Below, one piece after another: positions 10,073 to 18,500 of a stretch of 21,545 nt of DNA. How positions within the stretch are numbered: the first letter of the stretch is position 1; the number at the start of each line of letters is the position of its first letter. The notes under the pieces are model-generated. The model did not search any database. It saw nothing but the letters and a program-made list of their open reading frames with translations, and was not told where the DNA came from. Source of the stretch: Rhizophagus sp. LPA8_4_AMF (Eukaryota; Glomeromycota; Glomeromycetes; Glomerales; Glomeraceae); NCBI GenBank assembly GCA_021464525.1, contig JADRCO010001194.1, forward strand, positions 1-21,545, given 5' to 3'. The position numbers were made by a program, and so were the translations under genes.

Positions 10073-11485
10073 TCAATTTTTTTGATGAGCCTGAATTCGA
10101 ATGCGGCCAGGATGAGACAATGATACTACCGGATAAAGTTTTTCTGGTAAGCCATCATGTTCTAATGTCTCCAGATACTTTATACCATTGATTGTAAAAG
10201 TACAAGCTCTTTTATTCATGTCTAAATGAATAGTGACTTTTGTACTATCTCCAAATTTAGGACAATATTTTTTACCTTTATAATAACCATTAGTGCTCAC
10301 TACCCATACGACGGAAGGCTGATGTCCTGCATATTTTTCATAATTAAAATTTTCTGATGCACATACTCCAACCCAAGCTCCACCACAAACTTTCTCAATA
10401 ATAACATCCCATTCATATATACCTTTATTTTCCAATAACATCTTAGCTCTAACATTTTGATGTGAATTAAGATCATCCGGTGCACGTACAACTTTTCCAT
10501 TATCCTCAATAATAAGTTTTGGTTCACATGCTGATTCATCCCAAAAAAGATCAGATTCTTTAATTCTATAAATTGGTATTCCTCGAATATTGTTTAAATC
10601 TAAGTTATTTAATAAAGCTTTACGTCGATAAACGCTGAAAATTATTTCGTTTGGAATAATTTTTAATGGTTCAATAATATTAGCAAATGTTTGAGCACTA
10701 ATTTGATTAAAATCAATAAATTCAATAAAAGGTTCCAATTCCTTAGTGACTTTTTGATGATCAATAATAAATTCATTTTCTATTATGTTGTAGCAACTCT
10801 CTATTTGTTCTAAAGTTGGCAACCTTTCCTTAAGAGTTCTACATGCGTCATTAGAAACTTGGTTTGCTGCTAGAATTGCACTATACCAAAAAACTTCATA
10901 TTCTCGAGTTGCAAAGGGTATATCTTTCTTCTCGTGTGTGAAAGATAAAAGGTATTTAAGACCTGCAATTGATAATTGACCAAAATTAATATCATTTAAT
11001 GAAATAGATGCCACCTCTTTGACCAATAAGTTAGAAAGAATATTATCTTCTGTTAATGGTATTACTTCTACCATTTTAGATAATAATTCTGGTGAATAAT
11101 TTTTTGCATAATTCATCTCCAATGTATTTTTAATAATTTTTATAATAAAATCCTGGAGTACAGGTAATTGAAAATAACCTGCTGCGTAAAATGCTTCAAC
11201 TGTATTATCTTTTGTTAAAGATTCTTCTTTAACTGACCCCGTATATATATATTCTAATATAATCTTCATTCCAGCGGAATGAATTTTTGGAAAAGAAATT
11301 TGGGTTTCATGACTTTCTTTCATCCCATTATAAAGTAGTCTATCAAACACTTCGGATCTTGCTGCTAAAATTGCTCTACACCCATATAATTTCTCATCAT
11401 CTTCACATATAATTACTACATCACTATACTTTGGATTATTTATTAATAATCTCAAATCTTGTTCTAATGAATATCCTCTCGTCAT
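10073..11485 (-). CDS. BTB-BACK-SPRY protein, copy 3 (intact)
   Basis: A 470-residue intron-less frame with the same architecture: BTB (SDVVIICEDDEKL, CRAILAARSEVFDRLLYNGMKE), BACK-like helices and SPRY (GIYEWDVIIEK, AWVGVCASENF, VTIHLDMNKRAC, LYPVVSL). It is the most diverged of the three full-length copies. It has a short insertion (LEMNYAK) after the BTB domain, a longer BACK section, and different SPRY loops, with GWVLGSNG replaced by VWVVSTNG and a shorter, lysine-rich following segment. The BTB core is almost unchanged. Conservation of the partner-binding end and change in the reader loops is what a substrate-adaptor family would show, but the role is inferred. The start is fixed by MTRGYSLEQDLRLL. 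The 53-bp block lies 90 bp upstream. Confidence 0.9.
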   Translation of the reverse strand: MTRGYSLEQDLRLLINNPKYSDVVIICEDDEKLYGCRAILAARSEVFDRLLYNGMKESHETQISFPKIHSAGMKIILEYIYTGSVKEESLTKDNTVEAFYAAGYFQLPVLQDFIIKIIKNTLEMNYAKNYSPELLSKMVEVIPLTEDNILSNLLVKEVASISLNDINFGQLSIAGLKYLLSFTHEKKDIPFATREYEVFWYSAILAANQVSNDACRTLKERLPTLEQIESCYNIIENEFIIDHQKVTKELEPFIEFIDFNQISAQTFANIIEPLKIIPNEIIFSVYRRKALLNNLDLNNIRGIPIYRIKESDLFWDESACEPKLIIEDNGKVVRAPDDLNSHQNVRAKMLLENKGIYEWDVIIEKVCGGAWVGVCASENFNYEKYAGHQPSVVWVVSTNGYYKGKKYCPKFGDSTKVTIHLDMNKRACTFTINGIKYLETLEHDGLPEKLYPVVSLSHPGRIRIQAHQKN

Positions 11486-11574
11486 TTTTAGGGAGAAAAT
11501 TTTTTTTTTTTCCTTCTAAAAAAAAAATATTTAAATTTAGATTGTACATGTTGCACTAAGCCTTATGAAAAAAA

Positions 11575-11627
11575 GGAAATGTTTGGGCGTACAGTATATC
11601 ATAGAAATTTTTTGCTGCGCCTCCAAC
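11575..11627 (-). promoter_or_regulatory. Conserved 53-bp upstream block, copy 3
   Basis: Starts 90 bp upstream of the copy 3 ATG and differs from copy 1 at two bases. It is kept even though the A/T-rich spacer between it and the gene is shorter here. Confidence 0.65.
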
Positions 11628-11703
11628 GCCCGTGCTATCAGTCATTCGGGTATAGTTGATCATCTCATAATACTTGTTTAAATAAACTATCTTTTTTTAG
11701 TCT

Positions 11704-11735
11704 AATAGTATCCTCAAACAATGTGACTTCTTTCA
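11704..11735. promoter_or_regulatory. Second shared upstream block, copy 3
   Basis: CCTCAAACAATGTGACTTCT, aligned with 4105-4139 and 7592-7626. Confidence 0.4.
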
Positions 11736-11810
11736 CTTATTTTACTATGTACATAATTAAAATGCATATCTTAAAAAGTTATCTTCGCTACAATTTTTAT
11801 AGACTTTTTG

Positions 11811-11828
11811 TATCGATCTTTTCGAAAA
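11811..11828. promoter_or_regulatory. Shared 18-bp motif TATCGATCTTTTCGAAAA, copy 3
   Basis: Identical to 4230-4247 and 7707-7724. Similarity to the copy 1 upstream region continues to about 11980 and stops at the transposon end. Confidence 0.45.
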
Positions 11829-12048
11829 ATAAATTGATATTTTTTGTTTAATGTATGATATTAAATTTATTGTTTAGTTGCTGTATTTATTAAATTTATT
11901 GATATTTTTTTTAACAAAAAACTTGAATTAAGCATTTAAAATGTGTAAATAAAATTCGATGCTGTTCTTTCTATATCATTTAGACCGGGCAAATTAGATT
12001 CTCATGACATAAAGTCTTAAAATCGACCTGGTCGCCCATTTTTTTTTT

Positions 12049-12421
12049 ATGTATATAAAATTTTTTTATATGTATTTTGTACCTGATCCAGTTCCAACTT
12101 CTAATAAAACTAATTTTAAACAATTTGGAGATGTATATGGTACAATTACAATAAAACAGCAAAGACCATCTTTATTAAATAAACAACAAAAAAAAAGAAG
12201 CCATGTAGGATTTGGCCCTACCGCTCAATATGTAAAAAATGTTGGAATAGTAATTAATAGCTTGTATTATACAGTATAGCAAAAGTAAGTTATCATCATT
12301 TGAAGTATCTACTTTGGAAAGATATCTAAATACAATTCAATATACATGTGGAGATTCTTTTGAAGCTTTAGCAAACTCAATGGAATATATTAAAGAAAAT
12401 GAATCTGATATAAATGATAAT
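12049..12421 (+). pseudogene. Outer-transposon protein, cysteine-rich C-terminal part, 5' piece
   Basis: The frame reads VPDPVP, then YGTITIKQQRPSLL and GPTAQYVKNVGIVI, and ends in a stop at 12277-12279. Shifting one base there continues the protein as SKSKLSSFEVSTLERYLN and QYTCGDSFEAL up to the Harbinger insertion at 12421. Similarity to the second tail at 17736-18173 starts in this part (YSKSKL... QYTCGDSF versus FSKNVL... VYNCGSPI). A C-x2-C pair expected just before SKSKL appears to have been lost at the frameshift. The N-terminal bulk of the protein is missing. I recognise this as a transposon-type zinc-binding tail but cannot name the family. Confidence 0.55.
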
Positions 12422-12442
12422 GGGTGCATTCACAAATTCAAT

Positions 12443-12477
12443 TGGATTGGATTGAGGTGACGCCTCAATCCAATCCA
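12443..12477. repeat. 15-bp subterminal hairpin of the Harbinger left end
   Basis: Arms at 12443-12457 and 12463-12477 (TGGATTGGATTGAGG and complement) around a TGACG loop. A counterpart set of inverted GGATTGG repeats lies at 15280-15340. It probably marks transposase or Myb-protein binding sites. Confidence 0.6.
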
Positions 12478-12680
12478 TATTCACAAATTATAAATTGATT
12501 TGGATTAGATTGATCCAATCCACTGGATTGGATTTTACTATTAAATTTCCAATCCAGGGTATACCCCACGATTGAATATACCGTACTACTATCTACCACT
12601 ACATATTACGCCCTATTGACCCCCTTGACCATCTAAAATTTTTTAGAAATTTTTTTTTCCTTTAGAGTTTCGTTTAAACA

Positions 12681-13754
12681 ATGGAAACAACAACACCTCG
12701 CACTAATGAAACTATTAATATAAATAATGATAACGCGCAAAATTCCATTAAAGACAATAATAAAAAAAAAACTTGTCACTGGAATGAAGATAGTATCAAA
12801 CTTTTGCTTTCATTTCTAATAGAGCGAAAAGAAGAAGTAAATCAATTAAGTACAAAGTGAGGTGGCAGTAGTAATACCAAGGCCAAGCTTTGGCTAGACG
12901 CGTCAAATTTATTTCTTGATAGCAGTTGCCAGTATTCTGCTGAACAGTGCGCAAATAAATGGAAAAATATTAAAAAATACTATAAGGTACGCGTTTATTT
13001 GTAATTTATTTAAACATTTGTTGTATCTTTAATTAAAATATTTTATTTAGGATGACATGGACCATAACAAGAAATCTGGAAATAATCCAATTGAAGTACG
13101 ATACAAGGCAGAAGTAGAGGAAATTCTTAATGGAAATCGTCCAAGTTTAGCTCCAAAATTAATAGGTAGTAGTTTAAACCTTGAAGTTGATGATGACGTT
13201 CAATTTAATGAAATTACTGGCCGAAGCAAACGAAAGAACAGATCTGATGATGAACCTGCTCAAGAAGAACCACGAAAAGCTAACAGATCTGAAGTAAGTA
13301 AATTTAAAAATATGTTGGAAGATCTTGTCCATCAAAAAAAGGAAGAACAAGAATATAGAAGAAGTGAACGAGAAAAAAGAGAAATAGAACAAAAAGAAAG
13401 AGAAGAGCGAAGACAACAGGAATTTAGTTTACTAATTTCTGCTTTGAATTCTATGAATGGAAATACGATGTTACCTCAAAACAATTATAGTATGTAATTT
13501 AATAATTACTTGTTATTGTAATTACAAATTATTTCATTTGTTTAATATACTAATTATACTATGTAGCGCCTTATTATTATCAATCTGGTTCATTTGGTTC
13601 AATGCAATTCCCAAAAACTTCACGTTCTAATACCCCACAAATTGATCCTACTTTACAAATTGATCGTACTCCACATACCCGCACTTCTCAAATTAATCAT
13701 CATACTTCCGCAAATCCAACCACTTTCTCTTCTCAAAATTTAGATAAAATTTAA
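12681..13754 (+). pseudogene. Harbinger Myb/SANT (trihelix) accessory protein, three exons, one in-frame stop
   Basis: Predicted exons are 12681-12986, 13051-13489 and 13567-13754. The introns are GT-AG (GTACGC..TTTAG, 64 bp; GTATGT..TGTAG, 77 bp) and keep the frame through both joins. Exon 1 holds a Myb/SANT-like trihelix domain: CHWNEDSIKLLLSFL, LWLDAS and QCANKWKNIKKYYK, with the regularly spaced tryptophans. Exon 2 continues with VRYKAEVEEIL, a basic stretch and a long charged coiled coil (VHQKKEEQEYRRSEREKREI). Exon 3 is a Ser/Thr/Gln-rich tail ending at TAA 13752-13754. In PIF/Harbinger elements this protein binds DNA and helps import the transposase. A TGA at 12858-12860 (codon 60) cuts the trihelix domain, so this copy is probably inactive. 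Confidence 0.8.
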
Positions 13755-13929
13755 TCTGTCAAAATATGTACAAAATAAATGAATATAAAAAATAATTTCT
13801 CACAAAAAAATGAAGTTTTTTTATTTTAGTGTTTATTATTCATTCTGGTATTTCATTATTACTTTCATCTTCACTATCACTAATAATAGTATATCTCCTT
13901 CTTCTATTATCTCTTAGAATTTTTTTGCC
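13755..13929. other. Spacer between the two convergent Harbinger genes
   Basis: About 175 bp of AT-rich DNA between the stop codons of the accessory gene and the transposase gene. It must hold both 3' ends; AATAAA-type signals in the plus direction are present near 13775-13800. Confidence 0.5.
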
Positions 13930-15193
13930 CTACAAATAATTTGCTAAATTATCCCTAACAGAATTATTTACATTATGAGTATTACTGTTATTTGATAAAG
14001 TCTGAAAATGATTTTGGTCATCAAAGTATTCATTATCATCTAACATATCTTCCTGTCTTTCTTCACAAATATTATGTAAAATACAAGATGCTGTCACAAT
14101 GAGAATTCCTGTTTCTAATGATGTTGCTATAGGATTAATAAGACATCTAAATCTTGATTTGAGTTTTCCAAATGCTTGTTCCACACTTATCCGAGTTTGA
14201 GAATGTTTAGTATTATAATAAGTCTGTACTTGCGTTAACCTTCCATTATCCCGGTATGGCGTAAGTAACCAATTCTGGCAAGGATAACCGGCATCACCAA
14301 GAATGTATGCATTTGAAGGAATAATGGATGAAGAAGAACTAAGCATATGATACAATGGAGAATTATGGAATATTCTACTATCATGAGTTGAACCAGGATA
14401 TCCAACGAAAATATCAATAAATTTTCCATATGAATCTATAACTGCTTGTAATACAATTGAATAAAACCCTTTCCTATTATAATAATCCATAGGAAATTCT
14501 TTAGGGGCCTTGATTGGTATATGGCTTCCATCAATTGCTCCTATTACATATGGAATGCCAGCTTTTCTTTTAAATCTTTTCGCAATATTACTAAATTCAT
14601 TATGACTATTGGGAAACCTAAAAAAAAATAAATCATATTAATTAATACTTATTAATTAATTCAATAATATTTTAATCATTACTACTAAATTCTTACCGAA
14701 TTTTTGAAGAAAGAAAATGACATTTAATTGCTTGTAAAACTGATCTGATAACGTAGTATATAGTTGATTCCCCTAATGCAAATAGTTGCCCAAGTGTTCT
14801 ATAGCTTTGACCAGTAGCCAGAAACAATAAAGTTAGTGAAACTTTATGTTCAATTGGAAGTCTTGGAGCACCTCTTGAGTTGTTTCTTTGTAATAATATA
14901 GGTGCTATTTCAGTACACAGCCACTCAAATGTAGTTTTCGTTATTCTAAAATGGCGCTTAAATTCTGCATTTTCCCAACTGTTGCATATATTATTAAACC
15001 AACAAAGGCTACGTGCTCTTCTTGCTCGTCTATAAACTGTCCTTAAAGAATTATTCCTTTCAATAACACCTATACATTCATTAACAAGTAATAAATCATT
15101 ATCGACATCAGTTGTTTCTTCACAGGACGAGTCAGATGGGTCCAAAAAAATTAAATATAGGATTAGAATGATTAGAAAATGTCTTTGAATCAT
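13930..15193 (-). CDS. HARBI1-like DDE transposase (DDE_Tnp_4 type), two exons
   Basis: Exon 1 is 15193-14697 and exon 2 is 14617-13930, joined over a 79-bp GT-AG intron (GTAAGA..TTTAG) that splits an arginine codon. The predicted protein is about 394 residues, the usual size for HARBI1-type transposases. Exon 1 carries the N-terminal region and a helix-turn-helix (RITKTTFEWLC, PIEHKVSLTLLFLATG, YRTLGQLFALGESTIYYVI). Exon 2 carries the catalytic triad: AIDGSHIPI (first Asp), ILGDAGYP (second Asp) and SVEQAFGKLKSRF (Glu), ending with a typical C-terminal ASCILHNICE. No stop or frameshift is seen, so the enzyme may be active. It cuts and pastes the element at its inverted ends, with help from the Myb protein. 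The start at 15193 is the first Met in frame; its first 20 or so hydrophobic residues are unusual and a downstream start is possible. Confidence 0.9.
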
Positions 15194-15356
15194 TTTCTTT
15201 GGTCTAGACTAAACGCGTAAGATAGTACTATTAAAATGTGATACAAAATCGAAAATCTAATCCTTTTATATGTGAACACAGATTGGATTTTTAATCCAAT
15301 CCAATGGATTGGTGATCCAATCCGAATCCAATCTAATTGAATTTGTGAACGCACCC

Positions 15357-15640
15357 AATGAGAATAGTGAAAATGATGTGAAAGAAATTTTTAAAAAAGT
15401 AAATGTTGATGATGGATTAACATGTAGTAATCCAACAGAGGTTTCTTATTATTCAAGTGGCTTATTCAAAGAAATTTGCTTTCAGTGTGGAAGAGTACTA
15501 GAAGATGAAAGCGATGAATTTGAAGAGTTAATATAAATGAAGAGTATTATAATTATTGTAGTGAGTGTTATACAACATTTTCAAATAAGAAAAAACATAA
15601 AGATACTAAGTTTAGAGTAGATAAAAGATTACGAAAATAA
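15357..15640 (+). pseudogene. Outer-transposon protein, cysteine-rich C-terminal part, 3' piece
   Basis: It continues the frame interrupted at 12421. From AAT at 15357 it reads NENSENDVKEIFKK, LTCSNPTEVSYYSSGLFKE and ICFQCGRVLEDE, with a stop at 15534-15536. One base shift then continues NEEYYNYCSECYTTFSNKKK and ends KRLRK at TAA 15638-15640. The CFQCG and CSECY pairs form a likely zinc-binding unit with a basic end. The order C.(N/T)P.E..YYS....ICxxCG...YxxC is shared with the copy at 17736-18173. A plus-strand ATG at 15309 lies in the Harbinger end and is not the real start. Confidence 0.55.
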
Positions 15641-16122
15641 CAGTGACCCAGATGCGTCGCCATCATAGTGGAGTTTAGACAGAGTATAATTTTGATTTGC
15701 GTACAACTTAAGATTTTTTTGTCTATAGTTAGGACATCAAGATTGCGTATTTTTTATTAAAATTTTTAAATGTAAAAAATTAGTTTGTGTATTTTTGGCC
15801 TAAATTTGGTTAATCTTATATATATTAAAATATATTTACTGTAATTGAAGGAAATTTCTAAGGGTTGGAAAGTGAAATTTTGACTATTTTGAAAAATATT
15901 ATTGAAAAAATGGTAAAATAGAATAAATTTTATTTTTTCACATTAGTTATTTGGTTTATAAATAATATAGAAGTTATGATAAAATAATTAATATAAATTT
16001 AATATCTGAAACTTTATTTGTGTATTTTTGTAGGATTTTCAATATCAGGTATTAATTATGCGTACTACTCATATAAAAAGTCTGCACAGCTCATAGAAAA
16101 AAAATTTTCGTCACCTGACCAC
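15641..16122. other. Non-coding right part of the outer transposon
   Basis: AT-rich DNA between the last coding relic and the right inverted end. Nothing else is recognised. Confidence 0.4.
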
Positions 16123-16149
16123 GAGAATCTAAATTTTTTTTTTGCCCGG

Positions 16150-16959
16150 CCTAAAATATGTTGTTTAAATCCCAAATTTTTATACTTTTTAATATATAAA
16201 TTGGCATAATAAAAATATTTGATTTATCAAATATTCGATATAACAACTCAAAATCTTCTGAACAGAGAGTTTGTTACATTTGAGTTCTGACTATAATAAC
16301 ATGATTAGAACGAGTAAAAACTGGTAACAGGCTAGTTCAAATATATGATAACATATTAGTTTGGAAATTTCATTTTAAAAAAAATAATTACTTTGTATTG
16401 TTTATTACAAAAAGCATTAATAAAATTGGTAAATATAGTTAATTTTTTCAACTAATTGATAAGATTCATTTGAGTTACAGTACACTACATTAAATTTTTG
16501 TCATAGAGAATTTTACTCTCGTAAAAGATTGGACCATATCTTCAAGGAAAGGAATAATTTTCCGAAAAATTAAAATTTTCATATTAATTAATGATGACAT
16601 TTTTCTAGAAAATAATTAATTATGTAACTATAGACATTACATTTAACTTGGCATGTGACTTATATAGTAATATCGAAATTCCATTTATGAAACAGAAATA
16701 ATAGAATATCGGATAAATATTGGCAATGGTAAAAAATTAAGCTTGATCGACATTTTTAATTTAAAGTTTACGTTAACATTTGTTTCTTGGCAATGACTTA
16801 TTTTTTTCTTATAAATAAATCACTAGAAAATGTTTCTCAATTTTTTCAGAACAAACCTAAAATACATTTTTAAAATACATTAGAAAAATCAAACAATTTC
16901 AAACATCATAACAATTCTTTTCTTTCTTGAAATTTATACAAATAATAATTTCATTAAGA
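16150..16959. other. Intergenic, upstream of the monooxygenase relic
   Basis: AT-rich, with no gene seen. A TATAAATA at about 16810-16817 lies 140-150 bp upstream of the monooxygenase ATG and could have been its TATA box. Confidence 0.4.
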
Positions 16960-17735
16960 ATGCAACAAGAAAAAATTCCAACGATTATTATTATCGGTGC
17001 AGGTATAGGAGGACTTTCTCTCTATCATGCTTTGATAAAGTATAAGGACAAAAAAGAATTCAATGTAAAAATCTATAAACGCGAATCTAGTCCTACAGGT
17101 ATAAAAAATTTCTAATTTCTAGTTAAGTATTACATTGACAACATTAAAATTAATTAATTTGTACTGTCATGTGTTAGATCGATAGCAAGGATATCATATA
17201 GCCTTATCCAATTATGGAGCTCAATTCTATTAAACTGTGTTCCATTCTCGATCGCTTTAAACCTTCCAAAACAGTTCCAAATCCAATTCCTGATGCAGAA
17301 ACTCATGGAATAACTATTACTGATCAAATAGGGAATGTTCTACTTGCTCCTCCAACTAAACCATTTAAAGATGTTTACGATATCGCAAAAATATCTTGTG
17401 GTCTATCATCAGTTATTACTTATCATAATAGACTTAGAGATGTTTTATTAAAACGTGTACCAGTTCAATGGAATAAAAAATGTATTAAATATGTAGAAAC
17501 TCAAGAAGGAGTTTGGGTATTTTTTGAAGATGGTTCACAAGAATTTTGTAATATTTTAGTTGGTGCAGATGGAATTAATTCTCCAAGTAAGTTATAAGGT
17601 ATTTTTTAAATAATGTCTATTATTTAAATTATTCTCAATTAAATAACAAGCATTTATTTTTATTTTCTATTAGTACGAAAATAAAAATTATCTGAATTAC
17701 AAATAGTTAATTATGGAATAACTCATGTTAGTGCA
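16960..17735 (+). pseudogene. FAD-dependent monooxygenase, broken and 3'-truncated
   Basis: Exon 1 (16960-17098) reads MQQEKIPTIIIIGAGIGGLS, the FAD-binding GxGxxG fold of the PHBH/UbiH class. A 79-bp intron (17099-17177, GTATAA..GTTAG) leads to exon 2 (17178-17586) with GYHIALSNYGAQ, YHNRLRDVLLK, VFFEDGSQEF and the second FAD motif LVGADGINSP. An 87-bp intron (17587-17673, GTAAGT..TATTAG) joins in frame to exon 3 (SELQIVNYGITHVS). Damage: TAG at 17183-17185, a one-base shift near 17228-17233 with TAA, and TAA at 17682-17684. Roughly 200 residues remain of a usual 400 or more. The missing C-terminal substrate half is replaced by an unrelated cysteine-rich tail. It would have hydroxylated an aromatic or polyketide-like substrate using NAD(P)H; the substrate cannot be told. 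Confidence 0.8.
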
Positions 17736-18173
17736 GCTGGTCTAATTAATAATAGTCGTATTCGTGATTTTATTTTTTGCACATATTGTAATAAACCAAG
17801 ATGTATATTTAGCAAAAATGTTCTTAAAGATGACGAAAAATTACAACTTAAAATTTTAATTGAAGGTATAGTCTATAATTGTGGGTCACCTATTGTTTAT
17901 GAAAACCATCCATTATTTGATGTTGTTCATATCAGACAGAAAATTAATTGCAGAACACCATTAGAAGCAGTATATTATTCATGTAAACGTTTAATTACAG
18001 AAATTATTTGTTACTATTGTGGTGAAAAAGATGGATTGTTAGAACCAAATGAAGATTTGATAAAAAATTATCAAACAATATATCCTTTTTGTGATATTTG
18101 TAAAAAAAAAGGTTATAATTGGCCAACAAGAGGAAAAATTAATGCAGGACAAAAGAGAAAAAGAAATGAATAA
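17736..18173 (+). pseudogene. Cysteine-rich transposon C-terminal tail fused to the monooxygenase relic
   Basis: The frame is open from 17685 to the TAA at 18171-18173 and lacks any Met, so it is not a stand-alone gene. It reads RIRDFIFCTYCNKPRC, FSKNVL, YNCGSP, INCRTPLEAVYYSCKR, ICYYCGEKDG and YPFCDICKKKGYNWPTR, with a basic end (GQKRKRNE). Four Cys pairs suggest zinc binding. The order and spacing match the tail of the outer transposon (12280-12420 and 15390-15600). The first part of the same frame (ELQIVNYGITHVS) still belongs to the monooxygenase, so the junction is near 17730-17745. It is either a transposon remnant that landed in the gene or a deletion junction. No inverted end is visible after the stop. 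Confidence 0.6.
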
Positions 18174-18500
18174 ATAAAAAATCCATTAATTTTATAAATA
18201 AATTTATGTGTTTATTTAACATATTTGTTTAAATTATACCTCCCTCCCCCCTCAATTTTTTCAGACAAAAGGATGTTAAACTAATTATTAATTTGGAATG
18301 GCCTTAGTTATTGGCCAGTAATGTCATCACCAGAAATGAAAAAGTATTTTTCAATTTGATTAACAGTTTGATTTATTTGTCAGATTATGTAACAAAGAAT
18401 TTCACTCTCACATGATCATTAAAATTATTTGTCACTTAATGCCAAGCTAATACATAATTTTGGCATAAAGCTTAAATTCTGTGAAATGTTTGTTTACTTA
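18174..18500. other. Intergenic, nothing recognised
   Basis: AT-rich DNA with a C-run at 18240-18253. No coding sequence or repeat was identified. Confidence 0.4.

Larger units (their letters stand above)
12422..15356. mobile_element. PIF/Harbinger DNA transposon, 2935 bp
   Basis: The terminal inverted repeats are about 32 bp with two mismatches. Both begin GGGTGC, differ at one base (A or G), and continue TTCACAAATTCAATT before the second mismatch. The flanking direct repeat is AAT (12419-12421 and 15357-15359), 3 bp as expected for PIF/Harbinger, although TAA/TTA is the usual site. Inside are the two genes typical of the superfamily, facing each other: a Myb/SANT-trihelix accessory protein on the plus strand and a DDE transposase on the minus strand. 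Subterminal regions are packed with CAATCCAATCC and its complement, probable protein-binding repeats. Confidence 0.92.
11985..16149 (+). mobile_element. Outer DNA transposon, internally deleted, with CCGGGC inverted ends
   Basis: Left end CCGGGCAAATTAGATTCTC (11985-12003) and the complement of the right end (16123-16149, CCGGGC, an A-run, then TTTAGATTCTC) form imperfect terminal inverted repeats. TTTAG(A/G) just outside may extend them. The array duplication stops exactly at the left end, which supports the boundary. Only the C-terminal part of one protein is left, starting about 65 bp from the left end, so most of the internal sequence is lost. No convincing target duplication is seen. The element is interrupted by the Harbinger at 12422-15356; without it the element is about 1.2 kb. 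Superfamily unknown. Confidence 0.65.

Noticed and set aside
12850..12890. A small intron removing the TGA at 12858
   Set aside because: The only GT..AG choice (GTAAATCA..GGCAG, 33 bp) is too short and breaks the reading frame of the trihelix domain.
15309..15356. ATG at 15309 as the start of a plus-strand gene
   Set aside because: This ATG lies in the Harbinger right end; the frame it opens is the interrupted outer-transposon protein.
16018..16209. 63-codon plus-strand frame
   Set aside because: It reads through the right inverted end of the outer transposon and has no protein-like features.
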